Assembly: GCA_016704485.1 (NCBI GenBank)
Contig: JADJAA010000001.1
Span: 1,178,001-1,242,000, forward strand
Reading direction: 5' to 3'
Length of the DNA: 64,000 nt
DNA from: Flavobacteriales bacterium
GTDB lineage: Bacteria; Bacteroidota; Bacteroidia; Flavobacteriales_F; PHOS-HE28
The position numbers and the translations under genes are program-made. Below the pieces are notes generated by a model, which did no database searches, was not told where the DNA came from, and saw nothing but the letters and a program-made list of their open reading frames with translations. Of the stretch, positions 50,761 to 59,372 are shown one piece after another. Each line of letters starts with the position of its first letter. The stretch's first letter is position 1.

Positions 50761-52407
50761 ATGAAGAATTTGATCTTGGCCACTTCGCTCGTGGCAGTAA
50801 CACTTTCTGCTAACGCACAGACTCCGCTGGATCTGGCATCAAAGCTCACGGAAAATGAGCGTTTTGAGCAGGCCACATCCGCTATCATGGCTGTTCTGGC
50901 TGCAGAACCTACGAACGGCGACGCCTGGTTCCGTTTGGGTGAGAATTATTACTACAACGATAAGTTGGACAGTGCCAAGTACGCTTATTCACGCGGTGTT
51001 GCGGTAAACCCACTAATGCCGCTGAATGCAGTGGGAGTAGCCAAAGTTTTGCAAGCTCAAGGCAAGACAGCTGAAGCAAGAACAGCGTTTGATGCTGCCA
51101 TTGCTAATGCGATCGACAAGAAGAACAAAATGGCCAAGACCATGCAGGCAGAGGTCTATCGCGAAGCGGCGGAAGGGTTGACCTATGGTGATGTAAAAGA
51201 TCCAGCGACCGCGGTGGCATTCATTGAGAAGTCAATTGAATTGAACCCTGCCGACCCTGAGGCGTACATCGTTAAGGGCGATGCATTGTTCGAGCAGAAT
51301 CCGCGTGAAGCTTCGGAGCCGATGGCTAACTATAAGAAAGCTGCGGACCTTCAACGTACCAGTGCTAAACCGGTTGCCAAGAAGGCATTCATGTACTACC
51401 GCGCAAAGAATTTCGATGCGTCCATCACGGAATACGATAACGCAATTGCAATTGACCCCGCTTACGCTCCAGCCTACCGCGGGCGTGCGGAAGCGTATTA
51501 CTTCAAACGTGATTTTACCAAAGCAACTGCGGACTATGACAAGTATCTGGAGCTGAACAAAGGGAATGAAAGCGCACGTGTCCGCTATGCTCAATTCTTG
51601 TTCCTTGTGGAGAAGTACAACGAGTCATTGGACCTCATCAGTAAGTTGGAAGAGGGCGGAGTAAAGAACAAAGTACTTACACGTTTGAAGGCTTATAACT
51701 ACGTGGAATTGAAGGATTCCGTGAACGCGATGCCAGCCATTGAAGCTTATATGAAAGAACAGCCTGAGGATGAACTGATCCCGAGCGACCTGCAGTACTA
51801 CGGTCGTGCAATAAGCATGTTGGGCAATGATTCCCTTGCCGGTGAAAAACTATTGGCCGCTGCGAAAATGAAGAACTCCGATCCACAATTGTTCATGGAA
51901 GCCGGTGGCTTTTTCAACAAAGCAAAAATGTACAAACGTGCCACTGAAGCTTATCAAGGAAAGACCTTGAGCGGAAAGGTTGAGGTGAACGATTATTATT
52001 ATTTGGGATCTACCGCACAACGTGCGCAGGAATACGCCATTGCAGATAGTGCTTGGGCCAAGTACATCACCTACCAGCCGGATATTTACCAGGGCTACAT
52101 GGGCCGTGCTCGTGCCAATGTTGGGCTGGACCCTGAGAAGACCACATGGCAGGCAAAACCATTCTATGAGGAGGTGATACGTAAAATGAAACCAGAGGAG
52201 GCGGCCAAGTCACTTGCCGATGCGGAAGAAGCTAATTTTTATCTTGCTTACTACTACTACACATCAGGTGATCGTGGTCAAGCAAAGTGCTACTTCGAAA
52301 AAGTGAGTGCGATCAATGCAGGTACCGGGAATACCAAGATCGCAATGGATATGCTCACCACAAAAGAGCTGAAGGACCTGGATCCTACTCCGTGTGAATT
52401 GCCTTGA
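50761..52407 (+). CDS. secreted TPR-repeat protein
   Basis: This 548-residue protein has a signal peptide (NLILATSLVAVTLSANAQ) and about ten tetratricopeptide repeats (for example GDAWFRLGENYYYNDKLDSAKYAYSRG, YAPAYRGRAEAYYFKRDFTKATADYDKYLEL, QGYMGRARANVGLDP) filling most of the length. TPR scaffolds bind partner proteins; here it probably acts in the periplasm with the PstS-like lipoprotein and the Ton complex. It is the last gene of the operon and is followed by a terminator. Confidence 0.88.
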   Translation: MKNLILATSLVAVTLSANAQTPLDLASKLTENERFEQATSAIMAVLAAEPTNGDAWFRLGENYYYNDKLDSAKYAYSRGVAVNPLMPLNAVGVAKVLQAQGKTAEARTAFDAAIANAIDKKNKMAKTMQAEVYREAAEGLTYGDVKDPATAVAFIEKSIELNPADPEAYIVKGDALFEQNPREASEPMANYKKAADLQRTSAKPVAKKAFMYYRAKNFDASITEYDNAIAIDPAYAPAYRGRAEAYYFKRDFTKATADYDKYLELNKGNESARVRYAQFLFLVEKYNESLDLISKLEEGGVKNKVLTRLKAYNYVELKDSVNAMPAIEAYMKEQPEDELIPSDLQYYGRAISMLGNDSLAGEKLLAAAKMKNSDPQLFMEAGGFFNKAKMYKRATEAYQGKTLSGKVEVNDYYYLGSTAQRAQEYAIADSAWAKYITYQPDIYQGYMGRARANVGLDPEKTTWQAKPFYEEVIRKMKPEEAAKSLADAEEANFYLAYYYYTSGDRGQAKCYFEKVSAINAGTGNTKIAMDMLTTKELKDLDPTPCELP

Positions 52408-52431
52408 TCAGTAGATCATGTTTTTTGGAAT

Positions 52432-52455
52432 AGGAGCTCAAAGGGCTCCTTTTTC
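52432..52455 (+). terminator. intrinsic terminator of the Ton operon
   Basis: AGGAGC (52432-52437) pairs with GCTCCT (52445-52450) and is followed directly by TTTTTCTTT. It lies 25 bp after the TPR stop codon. Confidence 0.8.
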
Positions 52456-52573
52456 TTTGAGGCATTCATCCGTGAACGTGGTCGTCAGGTACGTGAGAAG
52501 GTCTTGTAGTATGTAATGGGCAAATGGTTGCGGAACGCTGTCAGCCGCTTACATTGGGCACCCCTAACCGAAC

Positions 52574-54025
52574 GTGATTTTGGATACGCCAACGCTCCAA
52601 CGCCCATCCTTGCTTCAGGCATTGATACCTATCGTGTTGCTGATAGGCGTGTTGGCAGCCAACGTGATCTACTTCGGTGAGGATTCCAGCTATGGACCCA
52701 ATCAGATCGCGTTACTTGTTGCGGCGGCATTGGCTGGTATGGTAGGCATTACTACGGGACGCACTTGGGAAGTGATCTACGATGGAATCGTAGAGAGCAT
52801 TTCCAGTGCCATGGGTGCGATCCTTATTCTTTTGTTGATCGGTGCACTGGCCGGTACTTGGCTTATGAGCGGCATTGTTCCGGCCATGATCTATTATGGA
52901 TTGAAAATTCTTGAACCGCATTTTTTCCTGTTCGCATCGTGTGTGATCTGTTCACTTGTGTCATTGGCAACAGGTAGTTCGTGGAGCACAGTTGCCACCG
53001 TTGGAATCGCACTTTTGGCAATAGGCACAGCACTTGGTCTGGAGGAAGGCTGGATCGCCGGCAGCATTATTTCCGGTGCTTATTTCGGTGACAAGATGTC
53101 GCCGCTCTCGGATACTACCAATCTCGCTCCCGCAGTTGCCGGCACCGATCTGTTCACGCACATCCGTCACATGGTATGGACGACTGGACCGAGTATGATC
53201 ATCTCGTTGCTCGTTTTTGTGATCGCAGGATTTACGGGAAATGGAGCGGTGAATTCTTCTGATGTTGATTCGCTCACCAAAGCAATTGATGCTAATTTCA
53301 ATATCACACCAATGCTTTTTCTTGTGCCATTAGCTGTGGTCCTTATGATCTACAAGCGCATGCCTGCATTGCCAGCATTGCTGATCGCGAGCTTGCTTGG
53401 CGGGTTGTTCGCGTTGATCTACCAGCCGGATATCGTGGCTTCGATCGGTGGGCAAGCGGATAATTATTGGGAAAGATCCTACCGAGCCATTATCACTTCA
53501 ATGGCCATGAAGACCAGCATTACTACCGGCAATGCAATGGCGGATGATCTGCTTTCCGCAGGAGGTATGAGCGGGATGTTGAATACCATTTGGCTGATCA
53601 TCTGCGCGCTTACGTTCGGTGGGGTCATGCAGGCGGTCGGCCTGCTGCGTAGGATCACGGATGGACTTCTGACCATGGTGAATTCCGCAGGGTCCTTGAT
53701 CGCCACCACGGCGGGTACTGCAGTGTTCTTCAACCTCACCGCATCCGATCAATACATCGCGATCGTAGTGCCCGGCAAGATGTACAAAGAGGCGTTCGAG
53801 GAGTTCGATCTCGCACCGGAGAACCTTTCCCGAACATTGGAGGATTCAGGTACGGTAACATCCGTGCTGGTTCCGTGGAATACCTGTGGCGTTGCACAGA
53901 GTGGCGTATTGGGCGTGGCGGTCTGGGCCTTTGCTCCGTACTGTATCTTCAACTGGGTATCACCCCTTATGACCATCCTATTCGGCTACATGGGCTGGAA
54001 GGTCACGCGGCTCAAGGCGAAATAG
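52574..54025 (+). CDS. nhaC: Na+/H+ antiporter of the NhaC family
   Basis: This 483-residue inner-membrane protein has about 11 hydrophobic helices and the NhaC core: LATGSSWSTVATVGIALLAIG, then SIISGAYFGDKMSPLSDTTNLAPA, then FFNLTASDQYIAIVVPGKMY and the near-C-terminal VTSVLVPWNTCGVAQSGVLG. It exchanges sodium for protons. The start is GTG (52574), the only plausible initiator before the first helix. Its end overlaps the convergent glycosyltransferase gene by 14 bp. Confidence 0.92.
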   Translation: MILDTPTLQRPSLLQALIPIVLLIGVLAANVIYFGEDSSYGPNQIALLVAAALAGMVGITTGRTWEVIYDGIVESISSAMGAILILLLIGALAGTWLMSGIVPAMIYYGLKILEPHFFLFASCVICSLVSLATGSSWSTVATVGIALLAIGTALGLEEGWIAGSIISGAYFGDKMSPLSDTTNLAPAVAGTDLFTHIRHMVWTTGPSMIISLLVFVIAGFTGNGAVNSSDVDSLTKAIDANFNITPMLFLVPLAVVLMIYKRMPALPALLIASLLGGLFALIYQPDIVASIGGQADNYWERSYRAIITSMAMKTSITTGNAMADDLLSAGGMSGMLNTIWLIICALTFGGVMQAVGLLRRITDGLLTMVNSAGSLIATTAGTAVFFNLTASDQYIAIVVPGKMYKEAFEEFDLAPENLSRTLEDSGTVTSVLVPWNTCGVAQSGVLGVAVWAFAPYCIFNWVSPLMTILFGYMGWKVTRLKAK

Positions 54026-55502
54026 GCGGTAGCGCAACACGGATCTTCGCTGCCGTTACTTCTTGATCATTGATCCGGAATACAACTCCATTCGGTGTTT
54101 GTTGAGCGCGCATCAACGCTTCGGCCTGAGGCATACTGTCGATCCTGAACAAGGTGCGCTTTGCATACCATTGCACTTGTGGTTCAGGTGTTGAACCCAA
54201 GGTGAATGCTGCTTCGTTCGGCAATACTTCTGCAGCGATCGCTTGACCAATGTTCCGTTCATGCGCATAGCGTGTGCCGTCCTTATCAGGAAGTGGGTTT
54301 ATGCGATAGAAGTACAGTACGCCGGCAAAACACGTCAGCGTGATCAATGAGATACTCCAGCGTTCTTCAAGCCGCGCGATGCCGATCGCAGCAAGGCCAC
54401 AGAGGATCGGTCCTGCTTTCAACACGGTGAAATCATGATCCGCATATTGAAGGAGGAAGACATGGTCCAAAAGCACAGGAAGTCCCGTTAATAGGATGAA
54501 TAGCGTTAGCGAGTTAGGCCGTAGGACGGTTGTGTTCGATCGCCCTTTCAATTTGAATAGAGCGATCGCGAAGAATAGGATCAGCAAGGGTAGAAATCCC
54601 ATTCGGTAGTTAACGATCATCTGCTTGAGGTGCGGCCAAACACCTTCCTCCAGACCAACAGAACCGCGCACCTCGAACCGACTTTGGAAGAACGCGATGA
54701 GCTGATCAAAGTCGACCACGCGGGTGTAACGCCAAGCCGTGTAGCTCAATGCTAAAACCACGGCCAGCGCAGCCAAGGCCATTGGAATTAGCCAGCGTGC
54801 GGAGCGTTCTTTTTTCCATTTCCACAATGCTGCCAACCCGGATGCCACTGCCGCGAACACACCCAACCAGCTGGTTAGTACCGATAGAAATAGAGTGATG
54901 AAGAATGCAAGTAGTAATCGTTTATCGAGCGAATATCCCAAGAACATCCGCAGCGCTATCGCCAAGTGCATCACCCAGAAGTTCTGTACGAACATATCGC
55001 TCATGTACACGTTGCCATGGAACCACAAGGGAGCGGGCATGAAGAGGTACAGTGCCGCAGCGAACACTGGAGCAAGCGTCTTTTTTTCCGGCGGATAAAG
55101 TGCCTTCAGTGCAAGGAAAAGGAACCATGCGGTGATCAAGTGAAAGGCCAAATTCAACAACTGTAGGCCGATCACGCTCGGAGCAGTCCCGGTGATCCGG
55201 AACAATGCATACGGCACATCATAGGCCAATGGAGGGTGTGAGAAATAGTAGATCAGACCATCGTGCTGAGCAGGTCCATCGGCGAAACCGGAAGGGTAGA
55301 GGTCTGCCGATCCGGTGAACGATACGATCGGGTTACCGTGGTGTGTGTAATAGCCATCGGTGTGCCAATTGTATAGAATGATCAACGCTATCGCAGTGCA
55401 GAACTCATGGTGTGCACTGAGCGGCCGGTCCAGTTGTGGTGTGCGTACAACTACGCTCACGGCAAAGGCCAGAAGGATGATGAGGAACGGTCGACGTAAC
55501 AC
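54012..55502 (-). CDS. GT-C type membrane glycosyltransferase-like protein
   Basis: This 496-residue protein has about ten transmembrane helices and a GT39/ArnT-like N-terminal loop (RTPQLDRPLSAHHEFCTAI), where the acidic DRP-type motif would bind a lipid-linked sugar. A second extracytoplasmic loop (YYFSHPPLAYDVPYALFRITG) and a soluble C-terminal tail follow. It is likely to use polyprenyl-phosphate sugars to modify a lipid or protein. It is transcribed divergently from a second GT-C-like gene 45 bp away, so the two probably work in the same surface glycosylation process. Confidence 0.75.
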   Translation of the reverse strand: MLRRPFLIILLAFAVSVVVRTPQLDRPLSAHHEFCTAIALIILYNWHTDGYYTHHGNPIVSFTGSADLYPSGFADGPAQHDGLIYYFSHPPLAYDVPYALFRITGTAPSVIGLQLLNLAFHLITAWFLFLALKALYPPEKKTLAPVFAAALYLFMPAPLWFHGNVYMSDMFVQNFWVMHLAIALRMFLGYSLDKRLLLAFFITLFLSVLTSWLGVFAAVASGLAALWKWKKERSARWLIPMALAALAVVLALSYTAWRYTRVVDFDQLIAFFQSRFEVRGSVGLEEGVWPHLKQMIVNYRMGFLPLLILFFAIALFKLKGRSNTTVLRPNSLTLFILLTGLPVLLDHVFLLQYADHDFTVLKAGPILCGLAAIGIARLEERWSISLITLTCFAGVLYFYRINPLPDKDGTRYAHERNIGQAIAAEVLPNEAAFTLGSTPEPQVQWYAKRTLFRIDSMPQAEALMRAQQTPNGVVFRINDQEVTAAKIRVALPPISP

Positions 55503-55547
55503 GGAGCGAACTTAGGCATCGGAACCACGTAGTTTTAGCGCTTCGTA

Positions 55548-57002
55548 ATGTCGACGTCCAAAGAACAGACCCCATTCTGGCAGATCGCCTTGCTGTATCT
55601 AGTGGTCGCCTTTGCGTTGTACTGGCGTGTATTGGGCTTATCGTTCTTCGCAGATGACTTCAGTGCGGTTTGGCGGATCGGTGTTCAAGGTGACCTGAGC
55701 GATCATGGTTTTTTCCGCCCACTTTCTGAACTTTCGATCTGGGCGAACCACCTTTTATTTGGCACGGACCCTGTAGGATACCGGGTGACGAATGTGATCA
55801 TCCACTGGTGCAATGCACTGTGCTTAGCATTTCTCGTACGCCGCACTATTCAAGAAAAGAACGACGATCTGCGTAATGCATCCATGTTCGCTGGTCTGCT
55901 TTTCCTATGCTACCCGTTCCACAACGAAGGTGTTGTTTGGATCGTTGGAAGGGGAGCATCGCTAGCGACCTTATTCGTTCTGCTCGCGTTGATCATCTCA
56001 CTGTCGTCCATGACCGATCGTTGGCGGATCACCTGGTCCTCAGTTGCATTTTTTACAGGTATGCTGGTTTACGAAACGGCCATGACCTTTTCCTTGATCG
56101 CGTTGCCCGTCTTGTGGTTGAACGGTATTCGCGCCAAGCGACTTACTTCTTTCGCAACGGCATGGATGGGAGCACTCGTTCTGCACTTCCTGATCCGTGC
56201 ATGGGCAACAGAAAAGGTCGCGAACTCGTACGGTGTCGATTTCTTTTCGCAACCGTTCACGAACTATTTCAGCAACATTCCGAAGGTGCTGGGAAGATTG
56301 CTCATACCACCCAATGCTGACACGAATGCAATGATCGTTGCTACGGTCCTCGTTGGTTTGATCCTCGTTCTTGTCGGGTGGATCTACGTGCGCCGAACAC
56401 GTGATGTGCGATCGGAAAGGATCAATGCGCTCGCTTGGTCCTGGATGCTTATCATCGCATGTAGTGTGCCGCTGATCACAAGCGTTAGCACACGCACAAG
56501 CGAGAGTGATCGCTTTTTGTACATGCCATCTGCGTTCCTGTGTGGGTTGATCACAATCATCCTGTTCCGCATTTTGCAAGGACCGTTTCGTTGGTTGCTG
56601 ATAGCCATTCTGCTCATTGCTTCAGAGTGTTTTCTTCAGCAGAATAACGACAACTGGATCCCTGCCTCAAAGACGATCGGAGCCATCATTGCCAACACGC
56701 CGGAACCATTGCCCGGTGAGCACATCTTCATCCAAGGCTTACCGAGCGACACGTGCGGTGCATTTATTTTTAGGCACGGGTTTGTAGAAGCATTGTTAAT
56801 GGCCGGAAGAGATACGAGTGGGATCAAGCAGGTGGATATCCTTTTTGCCGTACCAGGAACACCACCTCGAACAAAAGTGTTCTCCTACGCTGAGCTTTCG
56901 GATACCATGCAGATGCGTTCAGTGGATCGCGTAGTTCGATGGAATACAGGCCAATTTGAATATTTGACATTCCCGGATGAAGGTGGATCATCTTTACCGT
57001 AA
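55548..57002 (+). CDS. multi-pass membrane protein, GT-C/O-mannosyltransferase-like
   Basis: This 484-residue protein has about ten helices. The first loop carries FFADDFSAVWRIGVQGDLSDHGFFRPLSELSIWANHLLFG, where the paired Asp and RPL pattern resembles bacterial GT-C enzymes that take sugar from polyprenyl-phosphate donors. A soluble C-terminal stretch follows residue 370. It stops 11 bp before the T9SS gene at 57013. The substrate is unknown. Confidence 0.7.
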   Translation: MSTSKEQTPFWQIALLYLVVAFALYWRVLGLSFFADDFSAVWRIGVQGDLSDHGFFRPLSELSIWANHLLFGTDPVGYRVTNVIIHWCNALCLAFLVRRTIQEKNDDLRNASMFAGLLFLCYPFHNEGVVWIVGRGASLATLFVLLALIISLSSMTDRWRITWSSVAFFTGMLVYETAMTFSLIALPVLWLNGIRAKRLTSFATAWMGALVLHFLIRAWATEKVANSYGVDFFSQPFTNYFSNIPKVLGRLLIPPNADTNAMIVATVLVGLILVLVGWIYVRRTRDVRSERINALAWSWMLIIACSVPLITSVSTRTSESDRFLYMPSAFLCGLITIILFRILQGPFRWLLIAILLIASECFLQQNNDNWIPASKTIGAIIANTPEPLPGEHIFIQGLPSDTCGAFIFRHGFVEALLMAGRDTSGIKQVDILFAVPGTPPRTKVFSYAELSDTMQMRSVDRVVRWNTGQFEYLTFPDEGGSSLP

Positions 57003-57012
57003 ATTCGTTTGC

Positions 57013-57999
57013 ATGGAGCGTTACATTTTCGCGATCGCGATGTTGTGTTCAACTAGCATGTTCGCTCAAGTCACGTTGAATAATAGTGTGATCCCACGTG
57101 AGAATGAACTTTGGGGCTATCATGACGTGCCTTACGTTAAAGCAGGGCTTGCAGGTATGGGTTCGAAATGGGACTACAGCAGTTTGCCAGCCGGGGTGCT
57201 CGTACCGTACAACTGGACAACACGGTCGCTTGCTCCACGTGCGGGTGCATTTCCTGATGATGCATTGGTACTTGAAGTTCCTGGTGATCCCATCGCATTC
57301 TACCAAGTAGGTGATACGGCGTTCTATTGGCTCGGTACGTATTCCGATAATGCGCTGGTCCGTTTCGATCCGCCGTTGGTGTTATTGGACCTTCCGTGTT
57401 CCGTCAATTCCCAGTGGGCCGATACCGTGGTTGCAGCCGTTACTGGTGCGGGACGGATCGTGATCCGTAAAACGATCCTGAATGCGAACGTTGATGGCTG
57501 GGGTTCGTTGATCATGCCATACGGTGTGGTGGATAATGTGATCCGAATACGTTATGACCTCAAGCTTACCGATGCCGATGACTATAACGTGGTCCATCGA
57601 AGCGAAGTACGCCACGTATGGTATACCGAACGCATGCCGATGCCCTTGTTGGTGATCAGTGACCGGAAAGGATGGTCACCCGCACGGACCGTGCGCTGGT
57701 TGGATGGTTCTTGGCAGGATGGTCCCAATAAACTTTTCCAACCGATCCAATTGCGCGCATTCCCGGATCCGTGTGATGAGATCGCCACGGTGGACCTCCC
57801 CGCAACCAAAGCAGATCGTACGATCCTTCAATTGATCGATGGCCAAGGAAATGTTGCCAAGCAATGGCTCGCCGAATTCACATCACCCGAAACCCGCCGA
57901 ATGACCTTGCAAATGAATGATGTGCCCAGTGGAACTTACACGCTGACCTGGATGGGAACCGATGGGGTCATTGGGAGTACGCGGTTGACCCGGCGGTAG
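57013..57999 (+). CDS. secreted protein with T9SS-type C-terminal domain
   Basis: This protein of 328 residues from ATG 57013 (MERYIFAIAMLCSTSMFAQ) has a signal peptide. The body is beta-rich without a named family (YNWTTRSLAPRAGAFPDDALVLEVPGDPIAFYQVGDTAFYWLG). The last 75 residues form a sorting-type domain (LRAFPDPCDEIATVDLP ... DVPSGTYTLTWMGTDGVIGSTRLTRR). It probably goes through the Por system. It may be co-transcribed with the preceding membrane glycosyltransferase-like gene, which would fit glycan attachment to T9SS cargo; that link is inferred. Confidence 0.75.
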   Translation: MERYIFAIAMLCSTSMFAQVTLNNSVIPRENELWGYHDVPYVKAGLAGMGSKWDYSSLPAGVLVPYNWTTRSLAPRAGAFPDDALVLEVPGDPIAFYQVGDTAFYWLGTYSDNALVRFDPPLVLLDLPCSVNSQWADTVVAAVTGAGRIVIRKTILNANVDGWGSLIMPYGVVDNVIRIRYDLKLTDADDYNVVHRSEVRHVWYTERMPMPLLVISDRKGWSPARTVRWLDGSWQDGPNKLFQPIQLRAFPDPCDEIATVDLPATKADRTILQLIDGQGNVAKQWLAEFTSPETRRMTLQMNDVPSGTYTLTWMGTDGVIGSTRLTRR

Positions 58000-58023
58000 C
58001 CACAGGGGTTCACGGTTCCCCCC

Positions 58024-58091
58024 CACCTTGCCATCTTGCATCACCCAGATTTTGGTGCCGTGCATTTTGGCCAAACGGCGTGCTTCTTTGG
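58024..58091 (-). pseudogene. decayed copy of the 3' half of the small toxin-partner gene
   Basis: This 68-bp segment is identical to 58678-58745 at 62 of 68 positions. On the minus strand it still reads KEARRLAKMHGTKIWVMQDGKV as in the intact 53-codon gene, then runs on into unrelated sequence with no matching stop, and has no proper start. It lies immediately downstream of the T9SS gene. The frameshifted lipoprotein gene is between the two copies. Confidence 0.8.
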
Positions 58092-58117
58092 AATTTGTGT
58101 TCCGCAAAACCTGATCT

Positions 58118-58551
58118 CTATTGCACGGGCAACGAAATATCCGTGATTGTTTTCTTGGTATCGATTACTACCTCTAATGTTCTGGCACCTGTGTTTAAAA
58201 TTCCCGGGGGATATTCATGAACTGACCCGTCCATCATTTTAATTGGAGGAGGTTTAGCGCATGAAACCCAATAGTAAAGAATCATTCCAGCTCCCGTCTT
58301 TTTTCTCGATCAGGACTGCCAAAGACCTCGGTGAAATATTCGACGGTAACGCCCTCGAACTTCTGGATAATGAACAGACTGTCTTTGGCGAAGTTTAAAC
58401 GCTCGCCCGAACAGCCCAATGTGTCTCTTTTCCAACCTTCAGCAAAAGCAAGGTTTATGCCCTCAGGCTTGTATTCGTGTTGACTACAACCGAATGTGAA
58501 TATGGAAGCAAGTAAAAATAGGATCACTGGTTTACAAGCTGAGTTGAACAT
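58118..58551 (-). CDS. lipoprotein, single-base frameshift
   Basis: From ATG 58551 a lipoprotein signal (VILFLLASIFTFGC) is followed by a short domain (EGINLAFAEGWKRDTLGCSGERLNFAKDSLFIIQKFEGVTVEYFTEVFGSPD), and the frame then stops early. One extra base at the T6 run (58299-58304; A6 on the coding strand) restores a coherent continuation (TGAGMILYYWVSCAKPPPIK ... TLEVVIDTKKTITDISLPVQ) up to TAG at 58118. The whole would be about 144 residues. No family is recognised, though the pattern of LFKKD/YYW-type lipoproteins is similar. It is AT-rich compared with its neighbours. Confidence 0.6.
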
Positions 58552-58659
58552 GTTAGTGTTTGCCCAATTCTTTGCACTCAGATATGTAAAAATCAAGCCC
58601 CATAATCACTTAATATATGAGTCATGCCGCGAGAAAATTTAACTAGTTGCTTATTTACC

Positions 58660-58821
58660 TCAAGGCTCCAACCCAACCACCTTGCCATCCTGCATCACCC
58701 AGATCTTGGTGCCATGCATTTTTGCCAAACGACGCGCTTCTTTGGCGGAACGCTTTAGAGCCTTCAAGATCATTTCAGTGGTGATCTTTCGTGGACTATC
58801 ATTCATGGCGTGGTCATTCAT
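58660..58821 (-). CDS. 53-residue partner protein of the zeta-toxin-like kinase
   Basis: The product begins MNDHAMNDSPRKITTEMILK and ends GTKIWVMQDGKVVGLEP. Its start codon overlaps the toxin stop as ATGA, so it is translationally coupled. The length and basic helical N-terminal part (ALKRSAKEARRLAKMHG) suit an antitoxin or accessory protein. The order is toxin first, the reverse of the classical epsilon-zeta operon. A degraded copy of its 3' half lies at 58024-58091, which shows the sequence has been duplicated. Its function is unproven. Confidence 0.7.
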   Translation of the reverse strand: MNDHAMNDSPRKITTEMILKALKRSAKEARRLAKMHGTKIWVMQDGKVVGLEP

Positions 58822-59336
58822 TGTTCCAAAAGTACGGGTATCGGACCTGAAGCATCAAATACCCATGTGTTAGTTGCCAGTTCGCGGTACATGGAGTTAA
58901 AATTCTTCCATCCTCGTGCATGTCTTCTTAGAATTTCGTGCTCTGGTATATGATGGCCGCCTTGCTTTACGCGCTCAGCTACACGCCGGATGCAGATCTT
59001 TGGATCGTCGATCTTTAAGAAGAGGATCTCTAACGCGTATCCTTTGGTCAACAAATTCTTAAAAATGGATGTATAGGTCATTCCACTCAAAGTAGATTCA
59101 ATTGCGAATGACCTACGCTGCTTAATGCACCGTTCAATTTCTTTCAACACGATGCGACCTGCTGCCCGTGCGCTTAATTCAGGACGCAAAGGCGAAAGAC
59201 CAGCTGCGATGAGATCCACGTTCAAGAAGCTCAGGACATTCGCATCCTTTGATAAAAATGTTTTCGCAAACGTCGTCTTACCAGCACCATTTGGACCAGC
59301 GATCACTATACACTTTGGTTTGACCGCTTTTGCCAT
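58818..59336 (-). CDS. zeta-toxin-like P-loop kinase
   Basis: This 172-residue protein has a Walker A motif (VIAGPNGAGKTTFAK, about 11-25). It continues with the zeta-like VDLIAAGLSPLRPELSARAAGRIVLKEIERCI region, RSFAIESTLSG, where zeta toxins bind substrate, and an arginine-containing lid segment (RRVAERVKQGGHHIPEHEILRRHARGW). Members phosphorylate UDP-GlcNAc or other small molecules, and many chromosomal homologues are stand-alone. It is followed by, and overlaps, a 53-codon gene, which makes a toxin-antitoxin pair likely. All nucleotide-binding residues are intact. Confidence 0.85.
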   Translation of the reverse strand: MAKAVKPKCIVIAGPNGAGKTTFAKTFLSKDANVLSFLNVDLIAAGLSPLRPELSARAAGRIVLKEIERCIKQRRSFAIESTLSGMTYTSIFKNLLTKGYALEILFLKIDDPKICIRRVAERVKQGGHHIPEHEILRRHARGWKNFNSMYRELATNTWVFDASGPIPVLLEQ

Positions 59337-59372
59337 CGCCTTTGTGATCTCAGGGTTTTAAACGAAGGCAAC

